64,000 nt of DNA from Billgrantia zhangzhouensis (GCF_021404465.1 NZ_JABFTT010000004.1:62001-126000); one strand, 5' to 3'. Shown: positions 15,211 through 25,783, numbered from the stretch's first letter. Numbers and translations: made by a program. The notes: generated by a model not told the origin, from the letters alone.

Positions 15211-17028
15211 ATGAAAACCAAACGACATCTGGCCGCGCAGGGCTTGGCCGCCTTCGGCTTGGCTGTGCTTCCTCTGGCCGTTCAGGCTCAGGCCACCACC
15301 GCCGCCGAAGCCGACACCGTCGCCCTCAACCCCCAGGTGGTCACCGCCACCCTGGCGCCACGTACCGCCGATGAGACGCTCTCCTCCGTGACCGTGCTCG
15401 ATGAGGTCACCCTGCGCCGGCAGGATCCCACCAGCGTGACCGATATGCTGCGCGGCCAGCCGGGAGTGGACGTGACCTCCAACGGTAGCTTCGGCAAGAA
15501 CAGCAGCGTCTATCTGCGTGGCACCGGTAACGATCAAAACGTGCTGCTGATCGACGGCATTCGCCTGCGCTCGGCGACCACCGGCGGTGCCGCCTGGCAC
15601 TACCTCGACCCGCGCATGTTCCAGCGTGCCGAGATCGTGCGCGGCCCCCGTGGTAGCCTGTATGGTGCCGATGCCGTGGGTGGCGTGGTGCAGCTGTTTA
15701 CCCACGACGCCGAGGAGGATGGCCCTCATCCGCGTATTTCGGCGGGCGGCGGCTCCTTCAATACCCAGCGTTACAGCGCCGGCTTCTCGGGCAGTGAGGG
15801 TGGCACCCGCTACAGCTTCGCCGGCAGCCACTTCGCTACCGACGGCACACCAGTGCGTCGTGGCGGTGAGGACAAGGGCTACGACAATACCTCGGCGCTG
15901 GCGCGGATGTCGCATACCTTCGATAGTGGTGCCGAGGTTGGTGTCCTGGCGCTACGCGCCCGCGGCAGCAACGAGTTCGACGGCGGCGAGAGCGACTTCG
16001 TCCAGCAGGTGGCTGGGATCTACGCTGAGCTTCCCATCACCCAGCAGTGGACCAACCGGCTGACGCTCAGCGAAGCGCGCGACGAGCTGGATTCCTTCGA
16101 TGACTTCGGCGATTCCACTATCGATACACGCACCCAGACGCTGCGCTGGCAGAATACCCTCCGCTTCGGCATGCATGAACTGATCACCGGTGCCGAGTAC
16201 AGTGAGGACGAGGTCTCAGGTAGCAACGACTACGCCGTCGATAGCCGCGACAATATTGCGGTATTTGCCCAAGGCCTGCTTGACTTCGCGCCCTTTGCTG
16301 TACAGACCAGCCTGCGTTACGACGATAACGAGGCATACGGAGAGGAAGTCACCGGCAGTCTGGCGCTGGGCTATGATCTCGATGACCGACATACGCTGCG
16401 CGCAAGCTACGGCACAGCGTTCAAGGCACCAAGTTTCAATGATCTCTACTTCCCGGGCTTTGGCAATCCCGACCTGGAGGCAGAAACGTCCGAAACGATC
16501 GAGCTTGGGATTCGCGGGCAGTATGCAAGCTGGTTTTGGGATGCGGCGCTTTACCAAACCGATATCGACAACCTGATCGCTGGCCAGCGCGGCGATGTAA
16601 CGACCAATATCCCCACCACGCGCATTCGCGGCATTGAGCTTTCCGGCGGTGCCAAGATTGATGCCTGGACGCTGGCGGCAGCGCTGACCTATAGCGATCC
16701 GGAAAATCGTGCCACGGGCAAGCGTATCCAGCGGCGCGCCTCGCAGAGCCTACGCCTCGACGCCGACCGTGAGTTGGGCGACTGGTCGCTGGGTGGCTCT
16801 TGGATCGTGCAGAATCATCGCTACAACGATGCCGACAACGAAGAGCGAATTGGCGGCTACGGGTTGGTCAATCTACGCGCCGGCTGGCAGTTTGCCCCGC
16901 TGTGGTCGGCGCGCCTGAGCGTGGAGAATGCACTTGATAAGGACTACGTCACGACTCGTTTCTTCGATGGCGATGATTATCTCAGTGCCGGCCGTGCTGC
17001 TTTCGTTAGCGTCCACTTTGGGCAGTAG
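15211..17028 (+). CDS. btuB: TonB-dependent vitamin B12 outer-membrane receptor
   Basis: A 605-residue outer-membrane protein. A signal peptide covers about residues 1-27 (cleavage near AVQAQA). The plug domain follows, with VTDMLRGQPGVDV, VLLIDGIR and RAEIVRGPRGSLYG, then a long barrel of alternating strands. The preceding cobalamin riboswitch and following btuF, btuC and btuD identify the cargo as corrinoids. AAGGGA precedes the ATG. The chain ends in FVSVHFGQ, so the usual terminal aromatic is followed by two extra residues. Its last 56 bases overlap the proposed btuF start. Confidence 0.93.
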   Translation: MKTKRHLAAQGLAAFGLAVLPLAVQAQATTAAEADTVALNPQVVTATLAPRTADETLSSVTVLDEVTLRRQDPTSVTDMLRGQPGVDVTSNGSFGKNSSVYLRGTGNDQNVLLIDGIRLRSATTGGAAWHYLDPRMFQRAEIVRGPRGSLYGADAVGGVVQLFTHDAEEDGPHPRISAGGGSFNTQRYSAGFSGSEGGTRYSFAGSHFATDGTPVRRGGEDKGYDNTSALARMSHTFDSGAEVGVLALRARGSNEFDGGESDFVQQVAGIYAELPITQQWTNRLTLSEARDELDSFDDFGDSTIDTRTQTLRWQNTLRFGMHELITGAEYSEDEVSGSNDYAVDSRDNIAVFAQGLLDFAPFAVQTSLRYDDNEAYGEEVTGSLALGYDLDDRHTLRASYGTAFKAPSFNDLYFPGFGNPDLEAETSETIELGIRGQYASWFWDAALYQTDIDNLIAGQRGDVTTNIPTTRIRGIELSGGAKIDAWTLAAALTYSDPENRATGKRIQRRASQSLRLDADRELGDWSLGGSWIVQNHRYNDADNEERIGGYGLVNLRAGWQFAPLWSARLSVENALDKDYVTTRFFDGDDYLSAGRAAFVSVHFGQ

Positions 17029-17920
17029 ACGGTTGTTCGGCTGGCTAGCCGGACTCGCGCTGGCGCTCCTTTTTTGGGGGGGAGCCTCAGCCCAGGCGGA
17101 TCCCGTCTGCGTGGTCGATGATCGCGACCGCGAGGTGTGTCTCGACCAGCCTACCGAGCGCATCGCCACGCTGTCACCAGGCGCGACGGAGCTGACCTAT
17201 GCCGCCGGGGCGGGGGAGAAGGTGGTGGCGGTAGTGGCCTTCAGCGACTACCCGCCCGAGGCCAGGGAAGTTCAGTCGGTGGGCAGCCACACCCGTATGG
17301 ATCTGGAAACCCTGGTGGCGCTGAACCCCGACCTGGTAATTGGCTGGGTGACCGGCAACCCGCCCGAGCAGCTCGAGACCATCGAGGCGCTGGGCATACC
17401 GGTGTTCTACATCGAGCCGAGGGACTTCGAGGGCGTTTCCAGCGCCGTCGAGCGCTTGGCGCTGCTGGCCGATACCCGCGACGAGGGCGAGCGGGTTGCC
17501 GCCGAGTTCCGCGACGGCATGGCGACGCTGGCCGAGCGCTACGCCGATGCGGAGCCGGTATCGGTGTTCTACCAGGTGTGGGACGAACCGTTGATGACCA
17601 TCAACGACGAGCACCTGATCGGCGAGGTGTTGACCCTGTGCGGCGGGGTCAACGTCTTCGGCGAACTGTCGCGGCTGGTGCCGCGCATCGACGACGAATC
17701 GGTGCTGGCCGCCGACCCCGAGGCGATCCTGGCCGGAGGCATGGGCGAGGAGAACCGCGGCTGGCTGACCCATTGGCAGCAATATCCAAGCCTGACCGCC
17801 GTCGAACGCGACAATCTCTACTTCGTGCCTCCGTCGTTGATCCAGCGCCCCACGCCGCGCCTGCTCGAGGGCAGCCGCCTGTTCTGCGAGCAGCTCGACC
17901 GTGCCCGTGCCAAGCGTTGA
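16973..17920 (+). CDS. btuF: Periplasmic cobalamin-binding protein
   Basis: A substrate-binding protein of about 315 residues of the BtuF/FecB type that delivers B12 to the BtuCD permease. The mature part starts near QADPVCVVDDRDREV. RIATLSPGATELTYAAGAG, VGSHTRMDLETLVALNPDLV and the linker-helix region are typical. The start is uncertain. ATGs at 16967 and 16973 lie inside btuB and give a long leader. A TTG at 17033, four bases after the btuB stop, would give a compact signal peptide but has no good ribosome-binding site. Confidence 0.88.
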   Translation: MIISVPAVLLSLASTLGSRRLFGWLAGLALALLFWGGASAQADPVCVVDDRDREVCLDQPTERIATLSPGATELTYAAGAGEKVVAVVAFSDYPPEAREVQSVGSHTRMDLETLVALNPDLVIGWVTGNPPEQLETIEALGIPVFYIEPRDFEGVSSAVERLALLADTRDEGERVAAEFRDGMATLAERYADAEPVSVFYQVWDEPLMTINDEHLIGEVLTLCGGVNVFGELSRLVPRIDDESVLAADPEAILAGGMGEENRGWLTHWQQYPSLTAVERDNLYFVPPSLIQRPTPRLLEGSRLFCEQLDRARAKR

Positions 17921-17927
17921 AGCCGGC

Positions 17928-18907
17928 ATGACCACGCCCCAGCGCTCACTGTGGCCGCCGCTGGCGGTGCTCGCGCTGCTGGGGCTGGCGGCGCTGCTGC
18001 TATCGGTCACCCTGGGCAGCGCCGCGCTGTCGCTGGGCGACGTATGGGCGGTGGTGCGCGGGGAGGGTAGCTCCCTGGCGCGCACGCTGATCCTCGACCT
18101 GCGTATCCCGCGTTCTCTCTCGGCCTTTGCCGTGGGCGGCCTGCTCGCCGTGGCGGGGGCGCTGATGCAGGTGCTGCTGCGCAATCCCCTGGCCGACCCC
18201 TACGTGCTGGGTCTCTCCGGCGGCGCCTCGGTGGGGGCGCTGGCGGCGATGCTGGCGGGGCTGGGTGGGGCGGTGATCACCGGCTCCGCCTTCGCCGGGG
18301 CTTTTCTCTCCACGCTGCTGGTGTTCGGTCTGGCCCACGGTACCGGCAGTTGGACTCCCTCGCGGCTGCTGCTCACCGGCGTGGTGGTGGCCGCCGGCTG
18401 GGGCGCGGTGATCACGCTGATGCTGGCGATAAGCCCCGCCGAGCGACTGCCCGGTATGCTCTACTGGCTGATGGGCGACCTCTCCTACTCACGCTCCCCC
18501 TGGCCACCTCTGGCACTGCTGTTGACGATCTGTCTGCTGCTGTTGCCGCTGGGTCGCAGCCTCAACGTCATGGCCCGGGGGCCGCTGCAGGCAGCTGCCC
18601 TGGGGGTCAACGTGCGCCCCCTGGAGTGGACGATCTATCTCGTGGCCAGTGCGCTCACCGCCACCGCGGTGACGACCGCCGGCAGCATCGGCTTCGTCGG
18701 CCTGGTGGTGCCGCATATGCTGCGTCTGGTGCTGGGCAACGATCAACGCCTGATCCTGCCCGCCTGCGCCCTGGCCGGCGGCACGCTGCTGGTGCTGGCC
18801 GATACCCTGGCGCGTACCATGATCGCCCCGGAGCAACTGCCGGTGGGGGTGATCACCGCATTGCTCGGCGTGCCCTCCTTCCTCTTCCTGCTGTATCGGA
18901 GCCGCTG

Positions 18908-18908
<1 letters not shown>
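17928..18908 (+). CDS. btuC: Vitamin B12 ABC transporter permease
   Basis: A 326-residue FecCD/BtuC-family inner-membrane permease with nine to ten hydrophobic helices. Family signatures are LRIPRSLSAFAVGGLLAVAG, LLRNPLADPYVLGLSGGAS and GFVGLVVPHMLRL, the last close to the coupling helix that contacts the ATPase. An in-frame GTG at 17901 inside btuF is possible; the ATG at 17928 gives the usual N-terminus. The stop overlaps the btuD ATG by one base. Confidence 0.92.
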
Positions 18909-19675
<767 letters not shown>

Positions 19676-19676
19676 T

Positions 19677-21002
19677 ATGACGACTGCGACGATTCGCGGC
19701 GAGGCCCATGCCGCCCTGATCACTGCCCCCGGCTCCGGCCAGGGTAAATCCATGGTCACCGCGGCGTTGGCGCGGCTACACCGCAACTCCGGACGCAAGG
19801 TCAGGGTATTCAAGCATGGCCCTGATTACCTCGACCCCATGGTGCTGGAGGTGGCTTCGGGCCAGCCGGTCTATCAGTTGCACCCTTGGATGACCGGCGA
19901 AGACGAGTGCCGCTGGCGCTTGGCCGAAGCCGCCGCCGAGGCGGACCTGATCCTGGTCGAGGGCTCCATGGGGCTGTTCGACGGCGACCCGTCCAGTGCC
20001 GACCTGGCGATATTGGCCGGGCTGCCGGCGCTGCCGGTGATCGATGCCTGGGGCATGGCCCAGACCTTTGGCGCCGTGGCTCAGGGGCTGGCGAACTTCC
20101 ATCCCGAACTTGCCATCCACGAGGTGATCGCCAACCGTGTGGGCAGCCCCGGCCACGGCAAACTGCTGGCCGGGAGCATGCCGACGGGGCTCTCGTTGCT
20201 CGGCGCCATTCCACGGCACGCAGCGATGCAGATTCCCGACCGCCACCTGGGGCTGGTGCAGGCGGGTGAGCTTGCCGGCCTCGACGCCCAGCTCGACGCT
20301 GCCGCCGAGGTGCTCAAGGCGGCCGGCCTCGATCAGCTACCGGGTCGGGTGGCGCTCGAGGCCGAAGCCCCCGAGCCGCCGTCGCGGCTGCTCGAGGGCG
20401 TGCGCGTTGCCGTGGCTCGGGACGACGCCTTCGCCTTCCTCTATCGCGCCAATCTCGACCTACTCGAACGGATGGGGGCCAAGTGGTGCTTTTTCTCGCC
20501 GCTGACCGACAGCGAGCTGCCCCGGTGCGATGCCCTGTGGCTGCCTGGCGGCTACCCGGAGCTGCATGCGGCCAGACTTGCCGCCAATGCGCCGATGCTC
20601 GCCGCGATTCGCGCGCATCACGGCGTCGGCCGGCCGATTCTGGCCGAGTGTGGCGGGTTGATGGCGTGCATGGAAACCTTGGTAGACAGTGAAGAAAACG
20701 CGCATGCCATGCTGGGACTGATGCCCGGCACCGCGCGCATGGCTGGCAAGCTCACCGCCCTGGGCCTACAGCACATGACGACCGAGGTCGGCGAGCTGCG
20801 CGGTCACACCTACCACCACTCCCTGCTGGAAACGCCGCTTGAGCCAGCCGCCCATGCCCGGCGCCTGGCCGGCAGCCCGGCCGAACCGGTCTACGTCGAA
20901 GGTGCACTCATGGCCAGCTATTTCCATGGCTACTTTCCCTCGGCGCCGGCGCTTGTTGCCGCTATCTTCCGCGGCGAACCGCTGCGCTTCACCCAGAATT
21001 GA
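19677..21002 (+). CDS. cobB: Cobyrinate a,c-diamide synthase
   Basis: A 441-residue ATP- and glutamine-dependent amidotransferase (CobB/CbiA) that amidates the a and c side chains of (hydrogeno)cobyrinic acid. The N-terminal P-loop-like region has APGSGQGKS. VFKHGPDYLDPMV and LVEGSMGLFDG follow. The C-terminal glutaminase domain has its nucleophile in LAECGGLMACM. The ATG lies one base after the btuD stop. Whether the host makes the ring itself is not shown here, since no ring-synthesis gene is in the window. Confidence 0.92.
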   Translation: MTTATIRGEAHAALITAPGSGQGKSMVTAALARLHRNSGRKVRVFKHGPDYLDPMVLEVASGQPVYQLHPWMTGEDECRWRLAEAAAEADLILVEGSMGLFDGDPSSADLAILAGLPALPVIDAWGMAQTFGAVAQGLANFHPELAIHEVIANRVGSPGHGKLLAGSMPTGLSLLGAIPRHAAMQIPDRHLGLVQAGELAGLDAQLDAAAEVLKAAGLDQLPGRVALEAEAPEPPSRLLEGVRVAVARDDAFAFLYRANLDLLERMGAKWCFFSPLTDSELPRCDALWLPGGYPELHAARLAANAPMLAAIRAHHGVGRPILAECGGLMACMETLVDSEENAHAMLGLMPGTARMAGKLTALGLQHMTTEVGELRGHTYHHSLLETPLEPAAHARRLAGSPAEPVYVEGALMASYFHGYFPSAPALVAAIFRGEPLRFTQN

Positions 21003-21013
21003 GGAGAACACCC

Positions 21014-21625
21014 ATGCGAGCAAATGCCGCGGACCCCCAGCGCCATGCCGAGCGCATGGCCCACAAGCAGAAGATCATGAACGAGCGCATCGCCCGCGCC
21101 GACAAGGAGCAGGGCGTGCTGCTGGTACTCACCGGCCCCGGCAAGGGCAAGAGCAGCTCCGGCTTCGGTATGCTGGCCCGTGCGCTGGGTCATGGCATGA
21201 AGGTGGGCGTGGTGCAGTTCATCAAGGGCAAGCTCCAGACCGGCGAGGAAGCCTTCTTTCGCCAGCAGTCGAACGTCGACTACCACGTGATGGGCGAGGG
21301 CTACACCTGGGATACCCAGGATCGCGACAAGGACGTGCAAGCCGCCGAGGCGGCCTGGGAGGTGGCTCGCGGCATGCTCGAGGACCCCGCGGTCGATCTG
21401 GTGCTGCTCGACGAACTCAACATTGCGCTGCGCCACGGCTACCTGGAGCTCGATCGCGTACTCGACGACCTGCAGGCCCGTCCGCCCATGCAGCACGTGG
21501 TCGTCACCGGCCGGCATGCCCCCGAGGCGCTGATCGAGCTGGCCGACACCGTCACCGAAATGAAGGTGGTCAAGCACGCCTTCAAGGAGCAGGGGATCAA
21601 GGCGCAGAAGGGCATTGAACTCTAG
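21014..21625 (+). CDS. cobO: Cob(I)yrinic acid a,c-diamide adenosyltransferase
   Basis: A 203-residue CobO/CobA/BtuR-type enzyme that transfers the adenosyl group of ATP to Co(I) corrinoids. The P-loop GPGKGKSSS is at residues 41-49. VVQFIKGK, LVLLDELNIALRHGYL and VVVTGRHAPEALIELAD are family blocks. GAGGAGA lies nine bases before the ATG. It acts on de novo intermediates and on imported corrinoids, so it links the Btu importer to the assembly genes. Confidence 0.95.
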   Translation: MRANAADPQRHAERMAHKQKIMNERIARADKEQGVLLVLTGPGKGKSSSGFGMLARALGHGMKVGVVQFIKGKLQTGEEAFFRQQSNVDYHVMGEGYTWDTQDRDKDVQAAEAAWEVARGMLEDPAVDLVLLDELNIALRHGYLELDRVLDDLQARPPMQHVVVTGRHAPEALIELADTVTEMKVVKHAFKEQGIKAQKGIEL

Positions 21626-21657
21626 CTGATGATTCGGCTGGAGGGGATGATGAGCTT

Positions 21658-21758
21658 CTCCGGCGACAAGCCATCGCGAGGGCGCTGTGAACCCATCCCT
21701 GGGCGCTACTTTTGCCATCCATGGCAAAAGACCCTCGCTTCGACTTGTTCTCGGCGCT
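21658..21758. repeat. Palindromic intergenic repeat, copy 1
   Basis: About 100 bases between cobO and bluB share a core with a second copy at 40961-41073 in opposite orientation. The shared core reads GGCGCTGTGAACCCATCCCT then GGGCGCTAC. Nested inverted repeats are TTTTGCCAT/ATGGCAAAA (21710-21718 with 21721-21729), GCGAGGG/CCCTCGC (21676-21682 with 21732-21738) and GACAAG near the left end with CTTGTT near the right. It resembles a REP-type element. Confidence 0.8.
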
Positions 21759-21843
21759 CATCCTGCCGAGCTCACGCATTATCAGCTTTTCGCTGGCAGT
21801 CATCCTGCCGACTCGTTCCCTCATGACGTTTTTGGAGAGCCGC

Positions 21844-22587
21844 ATGGCAGAACACAGCGGGCGAGCCGATCACGCTTTTCCCCCGCCACAGCGGGAGGGA
21901 CTCTACCGCGCGATTCACGAGCGCCGCGACGTGCGCGCCCAGTTCCTGCCGGACCCCGTGCCGCCCGAGGTGCTGGCTCGGCTGCTGAACGCCGCGCACC
22001 ATGCGCCTTCGGTGGGCTTCATGCAGCCCTGGGACTTCCTGGTGATCGACAGCCTGGAGGTGCGGCGCCAGGTGCATGGCATCTTCGAGCGGGAGAACGA
22101 GCGGGGAACGCAGCAGTTTTCCGCTGAGCGGCAGCAGGCGTACCGCCGCCTCAAGCTCGAAGGCATTCTGGAGAGCCCGCTCAACCTCTGCATCACCTGC
22201 GACCGGAGCCGCGGCGATGGCCCGGTGCTGGGACGCACCAGCATCGTCGACACGGACCTGTTCAGCACCTGCCTGGCGGTGCAGAACCTGTGGCTGGCGG
22301 CCCGCGCCGAGGGCATCGGCGTGGGCTGGGTCAGCATTCTCGATTCCGACGAGCTGGCCGAGGTGCTGGGACTTCCGGCCTCGGTCTATCCGCTCGCCTA
22401 TCTGTGCCTGGGCTACGTCAGCGAGTTTCTGGAGCAGCCCGAGTTGGCCCGCTCCGGGTGGCGCCAGCGCCTGCCCCTCACCGAGCTGGTGCATGGCAAC
22501 GGCTGGGGGCAGGCGCTGGCGGACGGGGCCCTTCACGAGGCCCTTCACGAGGCGCTGCAAGAGGTGGCCAGACCATGCCAACCCTGA
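21844..22587 (+). CDS. bluB: 5,6-dimethylbenzimidazole synthase
   Basis: A 247-residue flavin-destroying oxidase of the nitroreductase fold that cuts FMNH2 with oxygen to give dimethylbenzimidazole, the lower-ligand base of B12. [34 protein letters not shown] and [11 protein letters not shown] are BluB signatures. It follows the intergenic repeat, so it may still belong to the btuB-cobO transcript. Its presence implies aerobic, self-sufficient lower-ligand synthesis. A C-terminal [12 protein letters not shown] repeat overlaps cobQ. Confidence 0.93.
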   Translation: MAEHSGRADHAFPPPQREGLYRAIHERRDVRAQFLPDPVPPEVLARLLNAAHHAPSVGFMQPWDFLVIDSLEVRRQVHGIFERENERGTQQFSAERQQAYRRLKLEGILESPLNLCITCDRSRGDGPVLGRTSIVDTDLFSTCLAVQNLWLAARAEGIGVGWVSILDSDELAEVLGLPASVYPLAYLCLGYVSEFLEQPELARSGWRQRLPLTELVHGNGWGQALADGALHEALHEALQEVARPCQP

Positions 22588-24026
22588 TGGTCCAGGGCAC
22601 CACCTCGGACGCCGGCAAGAGCACGGTGGTGGCCGGGCTGTGCCGGGTGCTGGCGCGGCGCGGGGTGTCGGTGGCGCCGTTCAAGCCGCAGAACATGGCG
22701 CTCAACAGCGCGGTGACGGTGGACGGCGGCGAGATCGGGCGCTCCACCGCTCTACAGGCACTAGCGGCGGGAGTCGAGCCTCACAGCGACATGAACCCGA
22801 TGCTACTCAAGCCCGAGAGCGACCGCGGTGCCCAGGTGATTCTGCGCGGACGGGTCCATGGCCACATGGACGCGCTGGACTACCATGCCTACAAGCGCAC
22901 CGCGCGGGAGAGCGTGCTGGCGGCGTGGCAGGCGCTGTCGGCACGCTATGACGTGATCGTCGCCGAGGGGGCGGGCAGCCCGGCGGAGATCAACCTGCGC
23001 GCCAACGACATCGCCAACATGGGCTTCGCCGAGATGGTCGACTGCCCGGTGGTGCTGGTCGGCGACATCGATCGCGGAGGGGTCTTCGCCCAATTGGTCG
23101 GCACCTTGGAGCTGTTCAGCGAGAGCGAGCGCTCACGTACCCATGGCTTCATCGTCAACCGCTTCCGCGGTGATATCGCCCTGCTCGAGCCGGGACTCGA
23201 CTGGCTCACCGAGCGCACCGGCAAGCCAGTGTTCGGCACGCTGCCCTATCTGCAAGGGCTGTTGCTCGATGCCGAGGACAGCATCGGTCGCAGCGGGCGG
23301 GTGGGGCCGGGGAGCACGCTCAAGGTCGTGGTGCCGGCGCTGCCGCGCATCAGCAACCACAACGACTTCGACCCGCTGCGCCTTCACCCCAGCGTGGAAC
23401 TCAGCTTCATCGGGCCGGGCCGAGCGATCCCGCCGGCGGACCTGATCGTCCTGCCCGGCAGCAAGAGTACCCGTAGCGATCTTGCCTGGCTGCGCGCCCA
23501 AGGCTGGGAAGAAGCGATACAACGCCATCTGCGCTACGGCGGTCGGGTACTGGGTATCTGCGGCGGCTTCCAGATGCTGGGCCGGGCAGTGCACGACCTC
23601 GATGGGCTGGAGGGGCCGGCGGGCTCCAGCGAGGGACTCGGGCTGCTCGAGTTCGAGACGCGCATGGTAGCAGGCAAGCAGCTGCGCAACGTAAGTGGGC
23701 GCTTGCTACCCGAAGGCGTGCCGATTGGCGGCTACGAGATCCACAATGGAGTGAGCGAGGGGCCTTCCCTGGCAAAGCCTCTCGTTGAGTTGCAAGGCCA
23801 GCCGGACGGTGCCGTCAGCGACGATGGCCGGGTCATGGGCACCTACCTGCATGGTCTATTCGATCGGTCCGAGGCGTGTGCGGCGCTACTGGCTCGCTTC
23901 GGGCTCGAAGCACAGGGTGACGCGGTGGACTACCGAGCCCATCGCCAGCAGGAACTCGACCGGCTGGCCGACTGCCTGGAAGCGCACCTGGACATGGCCG
24001 CCATCGAGCGCCTGCTAGGGCTGTGA
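22575..24026 (+). CDS. cobQ: Cobyric acid synthase
   Basis: A 483-residue glutamine-dependent amidotransferase (CobQ/CbiP) that adds four amide groups to adenosylcobyrinic acid a,c-diamide. The dethiobiotin-synthetase-like N-terminal domain has [19 protein letters not shown] and [11 protein letters not shown]. The middle has [12 protein letters not shown] and [10 protein letters not shown]. The glutaminase cysteine is in [12 protein letters not shown], with HGLFD near the end. The start is 13 bases inside bluB. It is the last gene of the cobalamin island. Confidence 0.95.
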   Translation: MPTLMVQGTTSDAGKSTVVAGLCRVLARRGVSVAPFKPQNMALNSAVTVDGGEIGRSTALQALAAGVEPHSDMNPMLLKPESDRGAQVILRGRVHGHMDALDYHAYKRTARESVLAAWQALSARYDVIVAEGAGSPAEINLRANDIANMGFAEMVDCPVVLVGDIDRGGVFAQLVGTLELFSESERSRTHGFIVNRFRGDIALLEPGLDWLTERTGKPVFGTLPYLQGLLLDAEDSIGRSGRVGPGSTLKVVVPALPRISNHNDFDPLRLHPSVELSFIGPGRAIPPADLIVLPGSKSTRSDLAWLRAQGWEEAIQRHLRYGGRVLGICGGFQMLGRAVHDLDGLEGPAGSSEGLGLLEFETRMVAGKQLRNVSGRLLPEGVPIGGYEIHNGVSEGPSLAKPLVELQGQPDGAVSDDGRVMGTYLHGLFDRSEACAALLARFGLEAQGDAVDYRAHRQQELDRLADCLEAHLDMAAIERLLGL

Positions 24027-24050
24027 ATGTGAGCGGAGCGGTTGGTTGCC

Positions 24051-24082
24051 GTGCGGGCCGATACGTCGGTGTCGGCCCGCAC
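24051..24082 (+). terminator. Long GC-rich hairpin after cobQ
   Basis: An eleven-base stem GTGCGGGCCGA/TCGGCCCGCAC with a ten-base loop, 24 bases after the cobQ stop. There is no T run on either strand, so it is a possible terminator or transcript-end stabiliser rather than a proven terminator. Confidence 0.4.
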
Positions 24083-24188
24083 CTCGTCAGCTTGCGGTGT
24101 CCGGCGTGAGCGGCAGCTGGCGCTTGTGCTCGATGCGCTGGTAGGTGGTCACGATGGTATCGAAGGCGAGTCGGGAGCCGTCCCGGTT

Positions 24189-24689
24189 TTACAGGAAGGC
24201 GTCGATGCTCAGCCGGTGATAGTGGGGCAGTCGCTCCAGCGCATAGTGGGCCGCAGCCAGGCGCACTTCGTTACGCGTACCGTCGAAGCGGCGGGTTTCG
24301 CTGAAATGATGATGCCGGCCATTCTCGCGGAAGGCCCAGGCGAAGCAGACCGTGCCAATGGGGGTATCGTCGTCGCCGGGGTTGGGACCGGCGATACCGG
24401 TGTTGGCCAGGGCTACATCGGCATCGTTGTTATTCAGCGCGCCGCTGGCCATTTCGCAGGCCACGGCCTCGCTGGTCAGTCCATATCGATCGATGGTGTC
24501 GAAGCTGACCCCGAGGTAACGATGCTTCGATTGTGGCGAATAGACGCCAAGGCCGCAGTCGATGCTTTGGCCGCTGCCAGGCACCCGGGCCAGCTCGGAC
24601 ACGATCAGTCCAGCGGTGCACGACTCGGCGGTGGCAAGCTTCAATTCGTTGTCGACCAGATAGTCCGTGATGCGATCCAGCAGTTCCAT
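24189..24689 (-). CDS. CinA-family nicotinamide-nucleotide amidase
   Basis: A 166-residue single-domain CinA C-terminal protein, comparable in length to E. coli PncC, which hydrolyses NMN to nicotinate mononucleotide in pyridine-nucleotide recycling. KLATAESCTAGLIVSELARV contains the catalytic serine region. ANTGIAGP and GTVCFAW are conserved. It is convergent with the cobalamin island and divergent from glutaminase. After its TAA the frame stays open for about 33 further codons, discussed among the findings. Confidence 0.85.
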   Translation of the reverse strand: MELLDRITDYLVDNELKLATAESCTAGLIVSELARVPGSGQSIDCGLGVYSPQSKHRYLGVSFDTIDRYGLTSEAVACEMASGALNNNDADVALANTGIAGPNPGDDDTPIGTVCFAWAFRENGRHHHFSETRRFDGTRNEVRLAAAHYALERLPHYHRLSIDAFL

Positions 24690-24832
24690 TGCCTCTCCTC
24701 CTGATAGCCGACTAGCCTCAAAGCCGACCGGTAGTAAATCGGCATTTTCAACCTAGGCCAGTTTAGCGCTCGTTGCGCAATGGCTCGAATGGTAAGGCGC
24801 TGTCGAAGCGCGCAATGCGCAAGGAGGCGGAT

Positions 24833-25765
24833 ATGGATCGCATCGACGAATCGATGAGTGAAACGTTGGAAGAGATCGTGGCGGGCGAGCGGGCGTATCG
24901 TCATGAGGGTGAAATGACCTCGTTCACCGAGGCAAATGAAGAGGATCAGGAGCAGGTCGGCATCTCCGTGGTGGGAGCCGAGGGCAGCATTGCCCAGGCT
25001 GGTAGTGCCGAGCGGCGGTTTCCGCTGGAGAGCGTTTCCAAGGCACTCACGCTCGCTCTGGCGCTGGAGGATGTAGGCCCCGGGGTGTTGTTCGAGCGCG
25101 TAGGCATGGAGCCTTCGGGGGATCCCTACCACTCCATTGCCACCCTGGAAGAAGGTGAAGTAGGCGTTCCTTCAAACCCCATGATCAATGCCGGTGCCAT
25201 CGTGGCGACCGCCATGATCCGCGCTCGCGATGGAGAGGAGCGGTTCGGCCGTTTGCTGGATTTCTTTCGCCTACTCTGCGGCAACCCCGAACTGGACTAC
25301 AACCGCGAGATGTTCGAAGCCGAGGATAAGGATCTCAACCGAGCGCTGTTCTACTACATGCGCAATCACGACGTGGTGCAAGGCGGTGAAGAGGACCTGC
25401 TGGTGCCCTATCTCAAGCAGACCTCTATCGAGATGAATTGCCGGGAGTTGGCCCGGATCGCTGCGGTACTTGCCAATGGTGGTAAGGACCCCGAGAGTGG
25501 TGAGAGGCGGATCAGCGAAGAAACGGTGCGTATCGTGCTCACCCTGATGCTGACCACCGGCATGTATGACCAGTCGGGCAGGTACGCCGTGGAGGTGGGC
25601 GTACCGTCGAAGAGTGGTGTGTCCGGTGCCATCCTGGCCGTGGTTCCCGAGCGCATGGGCATTGGCGTGATTGGCCCGGCGCTGAACGACCATGGCAATA
25701 GCGTTGCCGGGCTACGTATGCTGAAGCAGTTTTCGCAACGTTGGCGTCTCGGCATGTTCAACTGA
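24833..25765 (+). CDS. glsA: Glutaminase
   Basis: A 310-residue serine-dependent glutaminase of the beta-lactamase-like fold that converts glutamine to glutamate and ammonia. The nucleophile is in FPLESVSKALTLALAL (S-x-x-K). VPSNPMINAGAI and NREMFEAEDKDLNRALFYYM are family blocks, and KSGVSGAILAVVP gives the C-terminal conserved glycine patch. AAGGAGG lies seven bases before the ATG at 24833; the longer frame upstream has no such site. Glutamate supply may aid osmotic balance, which is an inference. Confidence 0.93.
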   Translation: MDRIDESMSETLEEIVAGERAYRHEGEMTSFTEANEEDQEQVGISVVGAEGSIAQAGSAERRFPLESVSKALTLALALEDVGPGVLFERVGMEPSGDPYHSIATLEEGEVGVPSNPMINAGAIVATAMIRARDGEERFGRLLDFFRLLCGNPELDYNREMFEAEDKDLNRALFYYMRNHDVVQGGEEDLLVPYLKQTSIEMNCRELARIAAVLANGGKDPESGERRISEETVRIVLTLMLTTGMYDQSGRYAVEVGVPSKSGVSGAILAVVPERMGIGVIGPALNDHGNSVAGLRMLKQFSQRWRLGMFN

Positions 25766-25783
25766 GGGATGTCTGGCTATCGC

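Noticed and set aside
21626..21843. N-terminal extension of bluB from an upstream ATG at 21712
   Set aside because: The extension falls in the palindromic repeat and does not resemble BluB; the ATG at 21844 starts the conserved protein.
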